Below are positions 1 through 10,483 of a stretch of 64,000 nt of DNA, in pieces. Position numbers and translations under genes: made by a program. Positions within the stretch are counted from its first letter, which is position 1. Each line of letters starts with the position of its first letter. Below the pieces are notes generated by a model. The model was not told the origin of the DNA and ran no database searches. It worked only from the letters and a program-made list of their open reading frames with translations. Origin of the DNA: Puccinia triticina (lineage: Eukaryota > Basidiomycota > Pucciniomycetes > Pucciniales > Pucciniaceae); the NCBI RefSeq assembly GCF_026914185.1, contig NC_070574.1, forward strand, positions 1,364,501 to 1,428,500, in the 5' to 3' direction.

Positions 1-107
1 TTATGTCATCAATCATTTTTTCATTTGTCTGAGACATTGTGTTTCTTTTTCTTCAACATTGTCATTTTTCCAGTGTTTATAGGTCTCAACCTCTGCAAAA
101 TGACAAT

Positions 108-1745
108 ATGGTAGTGACTTCAGCTCCTACAGTTTGGCCTTCAAGGGTGCCTTGTGAGATGAATTTGGTCAAGTGGAAGCATTTTTTGACCAAGTATGGT
201 CTGCTCAAAGAGTATAGCGATGCATTGGCTGTTTTTGATCAGGGTATCCCCAAGCATGTTATAGAGGGGTTACAATATTTTACGCCTGAAAATCATAAGT
301 CGGCGGGGACAGTGAAGGACAAAATAGAAGATTTGATTAAGAAAGAACTGTTGGCAGGTTGGATGTACGGACCTTTCTCCCGTGAAGAGGTTATAAACAA
401 ATTTGGTTTTTTCAGGTCAAACCCGCTAGGCGCGGTAGTGAACAACGATGGGGCGATTCGTCCAATAAATGACCTCTCTTATCCAAGGAACAACGCAAAT
501 ATAAAATCCGTGAACTCATTTGTCAACAAGAGAGATTTCAATACCACTTGGGACGATTTCAATATGGTATTGAATTTTTTTGCGGAAGAGGAGAGGGACG
601 TGAAACTTGCACTGTTTGACTGGTAAAAGGCCTACCGGCAAATCCCCACCAGGATGGACCAGTGGAGGTATTTGCTAGTCAAAGATTTTGAAGGAAGATT
701 CCTTTTAGATACTCAAATAACTTTTGGAGGTGTGGCAGGCTGCGGTTCTTTTGGCAGGCCTGCAGATGCTTGGAAGTTGATCATGAAGGCTCATTTCAAT
801 CTGGTCAGCATTTTTAGGTGGGTTGACAACAACCTCTTTGTCAGGGTGCGAGGCGGCGATACAGACATGAAGGACGTAGTAGCACAGTCAAAGAAGTTAG
901 GTGTTCAGACAAATGAAAAGAAGTTCTTGCCTTTCTTGGCGGAACAAAAATTCATTGGCTTTGTGTGGAACGGACTTGAGAAAACAGTCCGCCTGCCAGA
1001 TGGGAAGATTGAGAAGCGTATCTCCCAACTTTCACCTTTTCTCAATGAGAAGGAAAAATTCAAATACGAGCAAGTTGAGATACTTGCAGGAAGGCTCAAT
1101 CATGTGGCCTACATCCTACCGCATCTAAAGTGCCGCCTGAACTCCCTCTATCAATGGTTGATGTCGTGGCAGTATTGATAAGCAACACGCCATTCCCCCA
1201 AAGACGTCCTCGCAGACCTGGCAGTATGGAAGGACACCTTAGAAAATTTCAAACCAACGCGCATCATTAACTATGGCCCACCAATTGACATTGGCTGGGT
1301 GGGTGATGCGTCAACTTCTTTTGGCATAGGAGTATTGATAGGCAAGACCTGGGCTCAATTTAAGCTTCACAACCCGAGATGCCGCCCGCAAAGAATATCT
1401 TATCTAGAGACGGTTGTGGTTCGCCTTGGCTTGCTCATGCTTTTGAAGATGCGGTCACAACGCAGGAAGACCTTAGCCGTATGGACAGATAACACAACAA
1501 CAGAGAATGGTATCAACAACAAACGGTCCAGAGACACCCAGGCAAACGCAGAATGGATGAAGATTCAATCCATTTTTATCAAAGAGAATATCAACCTCGT
1601 GGCGAGAAGGGTGTCGTCAAAGAACAACACGGCAGACTCCCTGTCAAGGGGAATCAGATCAGGCCAAGACGTTAGGCACCAACTACGCGTGGACATCCCG
1701 GAAGATTTGGTGTTGCTCCTAGACCAAGTGGTTTTTGTAATATAA
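108..1745 (+). pseudogene. DIRS/Ngaro-like reverse transcriptase-RNase H, copy 1
   Basis: Polyprotein of a tyrosine-recombinase-type retrotransposon: reverse transcriptase followed by RNase H. One reading frame runs from the ATG at 108 to the stop at 1743-1745, broken only by nonsense codons at 624-626, 1176-1178 and 1179-1181. RT blocks visible are FDW(stop)KAYRQIP, FGGVAGCGSFGRPADAW and RWVDNNLFV; the last is the catalytic box, which reads VDNN where VDD is expected. The RNase H domain (about 1290-1700) keeps GDAST, the LET glutamate, WTDNTTTENG and NTADSLSRG, so its acidic residues look complete. No tyrosine recombinase is seen before the downstream repeats at 1909. The 5' part of the element lies outside the window. 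Family assignment rests on the RT/RH style and the split repeats; high confidence for RT-RH, moderate for DIRS/Ngaro. Confidence 0.85.
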
Positions 1746-1908
1746 TTTTACTAAGCTTTTGTGACAGACGGACATTGCTTGACGGACAGACATAGCTTGA
1801 CGTTGTGGTAGAAAATAACATGTGTTTTTATTGGGATACTCACGGTCTAGAGGAAACTAAAGGTTGAAGATAGGGGGATTGCATAGGCTCAGGCTTCTCC
1901 CTGAGTTA

Positions 1909-2229
1909 GTGGTATAGCACTATCCCCCCATCTTGCCGCGGCAATGACAGCGGCCCCTTTTGTTTTCCTCTCTGCCCCAGGAGGAGAGACTTTTTGGATC
2001 ACAGAACCCAGGTCCAAGAAGATAAATCATGGCCGGGTCACTCCTAGTGATTGATGGATCCTAAGAGGTTCCAAAGGAGCTCTTTTCTGAGACCCAAACA
2101 CCGATCCTGGTGAAAACCTACACACTAGTAGAGACCACCGGGTTTACGGTCAGGACCCCCTCGCCCCCTCACGGCAGGGTCCTGTCCGGAAAAATGTGCA
2201 GGGGAGAAACAGCAAAGACGGCTTGGATA
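1909..2229 (+). repeat. Direct repeat, first copy (B1-like, downstream of DIRS-like RT)
   Basis: A 321-bp segment starting GTGGTATAGCAC and ending GCTTGGATA recurs at 2525-2845 with about nine substitutions by eye. Together with the different segment between the copies it resembles the B1-A2-B2 order of the split direct repeats of Ngaro-type elements. The A1 partner would lie upstream of the window, so the assignment is an inference. Confidence 0.8.
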
Positions 2230-2524
2230 GACAGGGACCGGACCGCTAGGGGAGGTCACCTAGGTCCAAGCATGCAAGCAGGTGGAGCAGGCCAAACCGG
2301 GGAGTACGCAGGAAGGAGTCTGAGACAAGGCCCGTGATATACATACATGCACAACACCTCACACAAATCAGCTTAAGGTGTAACCTTAAGCCTCTCCCTC
2401 CTCGCCACCTATTGTCACCCATTGGAAGCCCATCAACAGCTCCACATCACAATTTCTCTCCCGAAGCTCCAAAAAATTTTTTGCCCGCCCACACGCCCAT
2501 TGCACTGTCTAGGGCAGACAGGGG
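2230..2524 (+). other. Spacer between the two direct repeats (A2-like)
   Basis: This segment separates the two 321-bp repeats. In a split-direct-repeat element it would be A2 and should match the missing 5' end (A1). It contains no convincing coding sequence; short open frames here carry no recognisable domain. Confidence 0.4.
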
Positions 2525-2845
2525 GTGGTATAGCACTATCCCCCCATCTTGCCGCTGCAATGACAGCGGTCCCTTTTGTTTTCCTCTCTGCCCCAGGAGG
2601 AGAGACTTTTTGGATCACAGAACCCAGGCCCAAGAAGATAACTCATGGCCGGGTCACTCCTAGTGATTGATGGATCCCAAGAGGTTCCAAAGGAGCTCTT
2701 TTCTGAGACCCAAACACCGATCCTGGTGAAAACCTACACACTAGTAGAGACCACCGGGTCTACGGTCAGGACCCCCTCGCCCCCTCACGGCAGGGTCCTG
2801 TCCGGAAAAGTGTGCAGGAGAGAAACAGCAAAGACGGCTTGGATA
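2525..2845 (+). repeat. Direct repeat, second copy (B2-like)
   Basis: Second copy of the 321-bp repeat at 1909-2229, about 97% identical by eye. Its end would mark the 3' boundary of the DIRS-like element. Confidence 0.8.
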
Positions 2846-3460
2846 TAAGAACTGTCCCTTCCCCCTCACTTTTACCTTATGCAGAATTTTAGATGCAGAA
2901 ATTATAGTAGAAATTACTCATCATCCATTGATATCAGTGCTGTTGCTCCTGAAACAATTGCTATTGAACCTTGCCATTGCATTCCCCTCTCTCATCACTG
3001 CTCCAACCCTCTCACCCTCAGTAGTCAGTAGTCAGCTCATAGTACTAGCTCCTAATATCAAGTAGAAATCAGCCACACCTTTTCTTCTTTTTCTCAGTGT
3101 TACTCTCATCCCCTCAGCATTAGTCAGGAAGGCAGCCTCATCAGCACCCTTGCATAGCTTACATTAGTACTAGTGTTGCTATCCATTTCCCTTCCAAGCT
3201 CTATTCTCCCCTTTGAGTAGTTCCACAACAAGTGTCTCAAAATTGGTGAAATTTCAGGGGGTACCCGTGCCCAAAACAGGTACCCGGGTACCATTTGCCA
3301 TCCCTAGTTGGGAATATGTATTTGGGCAACTGTGGTTGTCTTTTAAGACCTTGGAGTGGAGAGCTTTAAGGTCTGATGTGCCCCCCTGAACAAATACCTC
3401 CTCCTTGTTGGTACGCCAGGTGTATATAATTTCAGGCGCGGTGATTCCAAGAGTAATACT
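2846..3460. other. Non-coding stretch with an orphan hAT-MITE-like end
   Basis: Nothing coding is seen. At 3260-3316 a GGTACCCG-rich segment ends in GCCATCCCTAG. This resembles the right end of the hAT-type MITEs described elsewhere in the window (TAGAGATGGC termini), but no left partner is found. Confidence 0.35.
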
Positions 3461-3679
3461 CTTCTAGCTTGACCGGTGAATGCGCAGGAGTGTGGTGGTA
3501 CAGTTGTGCGCAGCAAATCACTTTACACGATTTTGAGATGTCCGGATGGTTGAGGCCCGGATTTTTTTTGAAAATTCCCCCGGGGTACGGGGATCCCCGC
3601 CGGTATCCTGAGGCTATGATGTACCTGGTGGCGTGTTACTTTGGGAATTGGCAAGGATTTGATCAATCAATCGTAGCGT

Positions 3680-3877
3680 TTGATACGGCAATGCTGGTCC
3701 AAGATTCTTTTGCTCCAATCAGACTTTCTCAACAAGCGCCCGCTGCTGCAATCAATCATCAAAGACGCAGTGCACATTTGCCTATTTCTGCAAAAGTTTC
3801 ACTGCGAGCTCAATCCAATCAAGCTGTTCTGGTCTTATATCAAAACAGGTGTGTCCTCAGCTTCTATTCAAGGTTAG
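3680..3877 (+). pseudogene. Tc1/mariner-like DDE transposase C-terminal relic
   Basis: A 65-codon fragment of a DDE_3-type transposase. The diagnostic block is CLFLQKFHCELNPIKLFW, matching the basidiomycete pattern FLPKFHCELNPIE-x-FW, in which the Glu after NPI is the third catalytic acid. Here that residue is Lys, so the fragment is catalytically dead. The upstream half (QSDFLNKRPLLQSIIKDA) fits the spacer before this block. A longer open frame, 3469-3978, overlaps it in another frame and has no recognisable domain. No TIRs were found around it. Confidence 0.7.
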
Positions 3878-3979
3878 AATTGATTGCCAAAGTCCTATTG
3901 ACATTCTTCTGTTTACCAAAGCATATTGCAAGGAAGCCCACTGACACAAAACCTTTGCCAATTGCAAAACTCATTTAAA

Positions 3980-6190
3980 CAGAGTTTGGCAAGCTTGTTC
4001 AATCACAACTATCCAGAAATACTTCCTTTGGACTGATCAACAAATCTCAGTTTATCAGCAAAACTACAATGGTCCTCAGAGTGTTATATTAATGAAGAAG
4101 TATAGGTCTCATTGCTGTATCCCTTGACAGGCCGGAATGAGAATTGATATGATTGTAAACTAGTAAATGTGTTCTTCTTCACAGCTCTCTTTGGTATCTT
4201 GTTTCCTCCTTAGATTGGCCTTGGTTATCTGTTCCTTTCTCACTACATATCTCCTGCTTCCTACATATACATGCTTAGTTTGTCATTGGAGCCCATAAGT
4301 ATGGGCTTGGAGTACATGGCTGTGTGCTTATCCTGTCAGGGTGCGTCTCTAAAGTGGCAACACCCTGAATGAAAAAGAACAATTTGTGAGTTCCTAAAAA
4401 GGAAAACACGCTTGACTTCGACCGCGGGGCAGGAGGAGAAAGCCGTGCCTCCGGTGGAGGGGCTGGTAGAGCCAAGTCGTACCTGAACCTGAAGAGGTTT
4501 GTAAAGGAAAACTCAAGCTTACCTAAGAAGGTAGCGAGTGCAGAGAAATTGGAAGGGGTGGAGAGTTGGCAATGAAGGTAGAAGGGTTAGCGGAGGCGGG
4601 AGTGTTGAGGTGAAGGAGTCTTGAGGATGGAAAAGGTTGAAATATAACTTGAATATAAAGTCCCAGTTTTTTTGTATCAAAGAAGAAAGACGGACGTAGT
4701 AATCTATATAAATCTAGCAAACCTTTTGTGGGGCGGAGGCCCCAGGTCTGTTATAGCCAACATGGAGGCAACAATTTGGACTTCGTGTTGTCACTATGTT
4801 CTGAACTAATATCCACACGTGGAACATTTGCGTGGATTGTGCTCACTTGAGCTCAAAAACCTGTGAGTGTTACTCTGCTGGGTATGACACCTAAAGGCAG
4901 GTATTCACACGTTGTTGAATCTCTACTCAGCGTGCTAGCGGGCGCACTTGTTGCATTTGGCTTGTGCGGTGCCTGAAGCGGCACTATGCACACACAGTTC
5001 TTCTGTGGCGCGCGCAGTGTTAGCCTTGGCGCTGTCGGGGCTAGCCAAGGGCTGACATATCCCATGATTATGGGTTTATATTAATCCTAAGACCATAATT
5101 ATGCGGCCTAAAGCCATATGTCCGGATGATGGAGTACAAAAAAAAAACTACTACTGGGCAGATTGCTTTGCCGCAATAGTTCTGAAGAGCCCTCACCCCA
5201 GGCACACCAAAAATGTGGTTGTTGGGTTTCAGGGACCTCAGTCGGGGGTCTCATGTCAGCTCGCGCAAGCAGTCCAACTTTTGCAGGGGACCATGTACAG
5301 CAATTTGCCGCGCGCAAGAGAAATGCAAAATAACTTGGATAAGTTATTTCTAATATACCAAAAAAAGGGGTTTAACAGAGAGGCCAGGAGCCCCTGGGGT
5401 GTTTAAGTGCTTTCCAAGGTTCTTCCAGGGTCTGCCCAAGGGTGCGCAGAGGTTTTTAAGAACTGTGACTTCTGGGTCCCGGTTAAGGGGGTATTTGGAC
5501 GTTGAAGGGTCCCCAGGATGGATTTTTGGGATAGAAAATCCCAATAGAAGACAAAAAACAGCCAACTTACTTGCAAGGAATTCCGCACAAAAAAACAACA
5601 AGAAAACTCAACAAACCAAAGTCAGAGCACGGGCAGGTGGGCAATCTGGTCTGGAAGACAACGGCTGGGCTGACTGGGCGACGAGGTGGTTGGTATGAAT
5701 CTGGGGAGGCTATTACTTGCTCAAAAGGCTCCCTTTATATAATCTTGCTGCAACCGGTAGGGTTGCTGTTCTGTTTGCAAATTCCTTGTGGCTTCTTGGC
5801 CTTGGAAAAGACTACTTCAGACAGGAATGATCGAGTGTTCTATTACTTGCACCACTCCTGTTCATCTTTCTCCAGGAAAAGTGGGGCTCTTCCTCAGTCC
5901 AAGGAAGAGTTATGTTTGTGGTGTCTGTTCTTGAATGTGAACCTTTGGTCGGGGGAGAATAAGTAGTTTACTTTGTTGCTATTCTCCCCCGGCCATTTCC
6001 AATTGATCTGTTTGATTGTTAATCCTTATTACAAGAGAAAAGGAGATTCTCTGGCAACCAGTTATATTGGCTCAAGAAATTTTGGCAACCCGTTCTCTTG
6101 GCCTGAGAACGGGTTTTGAACATAGCTACGTTCCTTCTCCGGCCAATTCCTGCGGCAGGAGCTCTGTCAATCTCTCCTTGACTCTATCCA
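3980..6190. other. Gene-poor stretch; small hairpins only
   Basis: No credible gene. Several open frames up to about 130 codons (for example 5399-5698 and 5571-5966) have no domain and overlap one another on both strands. Two stem-loops are visible: a CGGGGGAGAATA / TATTCTCCCCCG arm pair at about 5949-5991, and a perfect 11-bp stem at 6087-6115 (AACCCGTTCTC / GAGAACGGGTT, 7-nt loop). Confidence 0.4.
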
Positions 6191-6515
6191 GAAGTTGAGG
6201 GGATGCATATTAGGGGGTTTCAAACCACCTCCAGAAAGTTGTCAAGGTAGGACTTTCCAGGAAAATTTCCCCCCACCAAAAGAAAACTCCTGGGACCTGG
6301 AGTTTGAGTCCCCCCATTGGGTCAAGTCCAGGAAATGGGACCCAGGAATTACTCCCAGGAAATGGAAGTGGTTTTATCTGAGTAAAATCCTGTTGCGGCC
6401 GGGGTCCCAAAGTGCCATTGAGGCTCAAAATTTTGCACCACCTTGTGCAACCTTGCTGCACTGCCTGTCTCCCTCACTGCACTCCACAACCATTCCCCAC
6501 AGACCTCTACAGCCA

Positions 6516-7073
6516 ATGCAAATTTGTGTCACTCCTTGGGACCGCAATGGGGACTCTGGTCTCCCAACAGACACATCTGTGTTGCTGGACTGGCTTGAGG
6601 CCAATAACAATTACGACCGCTGGCGGACCGCGCAGTTGAAGGCATTGCTTTGTGCTGAGATATTGGCCAAGATGAACAATAAAGGTGTAACCCATTGAAC
6701 TGCACATATTAAGCTACACAGTTCCATCCACCCATATTTATGCATCATTTTTAATAGTTTTTTTTTCTATACCACAGACATATCTTTCAAGATCTTGTTA
6801 CTTGAGCTGACCTATAAGTCAGCGCACAACATCCAAAAAAATCCTGGTCAATATATCCAAGAGGTTTTACCTGATCAAATGCAGACCAAAGTCAAAGGTA
6901 AGGCGCGGATGCCTATTTGAAATAGAAAGTAAATAATTGACATCATGATTGATCTTACAGCTTATGTGTACATGGTTTGCTTGCACTACACTTGCCTCCA
7001 CTGCATCATGGCAGCGGCAATGGATTCTGATGTGCCCTTGGTCACTGACCCATTTGCCCCACAGAATAATTAA
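6516..7073 (+). CDS. Small three-exon protein with Myb/SANT-like helical domain (Harbinger companion?)
   Basis: Predicted exons are 6516-6684, 6778-6897 and 6961-7073. The introns have donors GTGTAA and GTAAGG, both AG acceptors are present, and both introns are phase 1. The spliced frame is open for 133 codons and ends at TAA 7071-7073. Exon 1 carries WDRNG, LLDWLEANNNYDRWR and LLCAEILAKMNNKG. Exon 2 continues with a KILLLELTYKSAHNIQ helix. This matches a rust-typical helical DNA-binding-like domain as I remember it; PIF/Harbinger elements commonly encode a Myb-like partner next to the transposase. The Harbinger transposase lies about 440 bp downstream on the same strand, which supports that role. 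Function is inferred from neighbourhood; exon 3 is the weakest part. Confidence 0.55.
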
Positions 7074-7963
7074 ACCTTACTTGTCTGTTTTTAGTCCGTG
7101 CTTTGCAGTTGTTCCGGCAACCTACTTGCAAAGTGCTCCAAAAAGAAATTTCCCTGCTTGCACTTGAGCCCTGCTTGCACTTGAGGCAATGAGGAAGCAA
7201 GGAGAAAGAGAGTCACAATGCGGGATCCGCAGCATGCTAGTGGGTGTACCCAAATAATTGGTACTTCAAACTCTCAACACATCTGAAATCTTTTGTCTTA
7301 CTTGGCCAAAAAGGAGACTGGAGTAGATTGGCTGCAGCCAAATAAGAAAGTATGTAAGACAAGAAAGCATTAGTTCCATCACGGCAAAACATACTGAAGT
7401 TCTATTGCCTATTTTTGACACCAACAGACAAGAAAATACAAGATGGTGCGCACACCACACCGGAGGCTGCTAATAAAAAGCCTTTAAGATTCAATAAAGA
7501 ATGATTTCCTTTCATTGGTCGTGGAGACCCTCCTTGCCAAAGACAATCCGTCATCATCAGACAATAATTCTGACTGGGAAGAACAAGAGCTCAAGATGGC
7601 CTCTGTGGAGGTCAAAATCAGTGCTCTTGTGGCGATCCAATTCCACTGCTACCTTGGAAGTTGTCAGCCAATTGAGAAAGCACCAGTCATTAGCGACTTT
7701 CTCTTGAACAGGCCCGAAGGCAAGAGATTCCAGCACTTCTTCCAAATGTCCCAATAATCTTTCATGATGCTCTGCAATAAAGTGCAGAACAACACTGTGT
7801 TTCAAAACTCATCCAACTGTCCTCAGCGCCTGGTACTGGAACAAATGATGGTAACTTTGTATTGATTAGGCCACTTTGGAAATTCAACTTTGGTCGCAAC
7901 AATTGCTACATTCTTCCAAATAGGTGAAGGAACCGTTGAGCTCTACACCAACAGATGTATCAT

Positions 7964-9613
7964 TGTCAGCTGGCTAATATGGCAGAGCCACCGTGAAAAT
8001 ATACAAATAAAAATATAAAAAGAATTTTTACATATGAAAGAGACATTATTACTCTTACATATGTAAAACTATGTAAAAACATTAAAATACATATATAAAC
8101 AATTGATTACTTAGCTTTATGTAATTAATAAGTAAAATATTATAGAAGATTCTTATTCTATGGGTAAAATAACCTAGGGTACCTCACTTACACGTACCCT
8201 TAACTATTATCCCTTCCTTGTGTAAACTAACTTCAAAGATTACGCAAGTGCATCACGCCCCGCGTGGATGCACTTGTATGCATATATATATATAAGTACA
8301 TATGTTTACACTCAATTTCAGTGACGTAACTGAGGTGTTGTGTATAGTTTAAAGGATGGCTTTATTTGTTGCGTGGCGCACCCAAGCCCGCGTGCTCTGT
8401 TGCCTAGAGCTCAAGCCCGCGCGCATGGTGTACATATATGCATAATGCATAAACTAGCCCGCAACCAAAGCGCTCAGGCTACCAGTAAGTAAGAATGGAC
8501 CAGAATACGCCCCAATAGCAATATTACATGTGTTACATGCCTTGTACATATGCAATTAATCACCAAACAAGATGTAATTACCACGTCATTCAATATAAAT
8601 ACATTCTAGATTTAAAAGGGCTCTTGCAGCGTGCACAGGAGACACTAGAAAGCACCCCAGCTTCTCCCAAGCCTCACTACACGTAAATTAGAACTGTAGT
8701 AAATATGGAGAAGGGTTCAAATGAACTGGAGCACTTAATAAGCGCCTCCAGAACATGTATGAAGCACTGCTTGCACGTGTACAAGTGCACAGAAGCTAGT
8801 TCTAGTACCTTCTGTGGCACATTTCCACGGAAATGAGTGTCACAGAACCCCCAAACCAGCCCCTATGACGTGTAAGGCATGTGTAAAAACACGCAGAACC
8901 TCTGTAAATGGTCTTTGGCAACCCTTGTATCCAAGCCCCAAGGTTTCACGACCCACAGCGCCTTCTAGCGCAACCAAATTGCCTCAGAATGCGCCCACAA
9001 GTGTGCCCCTGTCCCCTGGGCGCCCCTGGAGGACTGCCTAGGCTATAAAAAGGGCCCTTTCTCCGCCCAAAAGGAAATTCCCCAGATTTACATTACCTAT
9101 TAGAATTTTACTTGCCTTCAACAGCCTCAATAGCCTGTGATTTGCCAGGTAAAATACCTACTTTTGTGATTTTTAGCCCCAATTTCCGCCTTGAAGCTGC
9201 CCAGTAACCACCCTGCCCTCAAGATTACCTCCTCTGAGCGCCTTTAACTGCCCAACTTCACGCCTGAAGAACCTCAAGTGACTCTAGGGTCTTATACTAG
9301 TAAGTTCAAGCCCCTTCTCTTGAGATTCTCTGTCATTTCTTTCTGGGATTTGAAACACCCCTGTTTACAGGCCCCAGTTCTTCATTCTAGAAGGATTAAA
9401 CACCCCTGATTCATCAGGCCCCTCTTAAAATTAGTTATATCAATTCTATTATGTCAAATTGGACCAAATTGCCCTATTTTTACGCCATAATTCCCAACAT
9501 TTATGTTGGAATTATCCCTTATACCTTTGTCTTAGAGTTTTACAACTCTAATATTTTGTTTTGCACCACGTTTAGCTAGAAGGATAATATCCTTGGCATC
9601 ACCTAGGCTGACA
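7964..9613 (+). mobile_element. Solo LTR 1 (1,650 bp) inside the Harbinger transposase
   Basis: The insertion begins TGTCAGCTGGC, ends CTAGGCTGACA, and is flanked by the 5-bp direct repeat ATCAT (7959-7963 and 9614-9618). TG...CA ends, imperfect terminal inversion (TGTCAGC / GCTGACA), a 5-bp duplication and an internal TATAAAA make a solo LTR the best reading. No coding domain is seen inside. Orientation is taken from the TATA box. Confidence 0.88.
9044..9050 (+). promoter_or_regulatory. TATA box of solo LTR 1
   Basis: TATAAAA followed by a GC-rich stretch (AGGGCCC), placed about two thirds into the LTR, as expected for a U3/R promoter. Activity is unknown. Confidence 0.5.
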
Positions 9614-10483
9614 ATCATGGCCATCCTTGATCTCCAATCCAAACTCTTATCATGGCCTAACCATTCTGCGCGTCAAGAAATCTCCAATGCCTTCAAAGAT
9701 GTGGGATTCAAAGGCTGTGTTGGCCTGATTGATGGAACTCTGGTGATTCTAAAGAACTGCCCGGAGATGGAAGGTCCTGATTACAACTTGCGGAAAGGAT
9801 TTTACGGAGTTGTCACACTCCTTGTTTGTGATGAACAAAAAATATAAATTATGTCTATACCTGTTGGCCTGGTTTCTTGCATGACCAAAGACTGATGTCC
9901 AACTGTGGACTCAACAAATAACCAAGTAACTTTTTCTCCAATGATGAGTATCTCTTGGCCAACTCGACCTTTGTCCCCACAAAAAATGTTGTTCCAGCTT
10001 TCAAAAGACACAGGAACCAGCCTCTAACAGACCAACAACACAATTTCAATCGCCATCTTTTGGCAGTCAGGGTTGGGATAGAGACCTGTATTGGACTGCT
10101 GAGGAACAGGTTCCAAAGCTTAAAAGGGTTGCGTTTGCGGTTATCATGCAAACAGGACATTATCCGTGTGAACGCGTGGATCATGTTAAGCATCATCTGA
10201 CATTTTTTCTTTACTTGGCACTCAATGTGCGCTAAATCTTTTCTCAGGCATGTGTAGTATTACACAACTATCTGATCAATCAAGGCTCAGATTTTGAATT
10301 TGATAACTTCACCCCAGAAGCCAAGCCTGATGATCCCACCGGCAACTCACATGGTAACAAGCCAGATAACCCCACAAGAAACAAAAGGAAAAATGAAGTT
10401 CTTGCTCAGGCGCTGGCTTTCCGAGAGAGTGGTGGATCATATCACTTCTAAATGGAGATCCTAATTACAAAGATTTCACATTT

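Larger units (their letters stand above)
7515..10451 (+). pseudogene. PIF/Harbinger (HARBI1-like) transposase, split by a solo LTR
   Basis: DDE transposase in three visible parts. The N-terminal part (7515-7963) has FFQMSQ(stop)SFMMLCNKV and an LGHFGNSTLVATIATFFQIGEG helix-turn-helix-like block; stops lie at 7755-7757 and 7863-7865. The reading frame is cut by a 1,650-bp LTR with a 5-bp duplication. The catalytic part (9614-10197) has GLIDGTLV with the first Asp, LLANSTF where the second catalytic Asp should stand (Asn codon 9961-9963), and GIETCIGLLRNRFQSLKGLR with the Glu. A frameshift follows position 9847. A last exon (about 10248-10451) carries ACVVLHNYLINQ and ends in a charged tail. 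Without the LTR, the frames on either side are in register. Not functional as it stands; TIRs of the whole element were not identified. Confidence 0.85.

Noticed and set aside
5399..5966. Overlapping open frames of 99-131 codons
   Set aside because: No recognisable motif, and comparable frames exist on the opposite strand.
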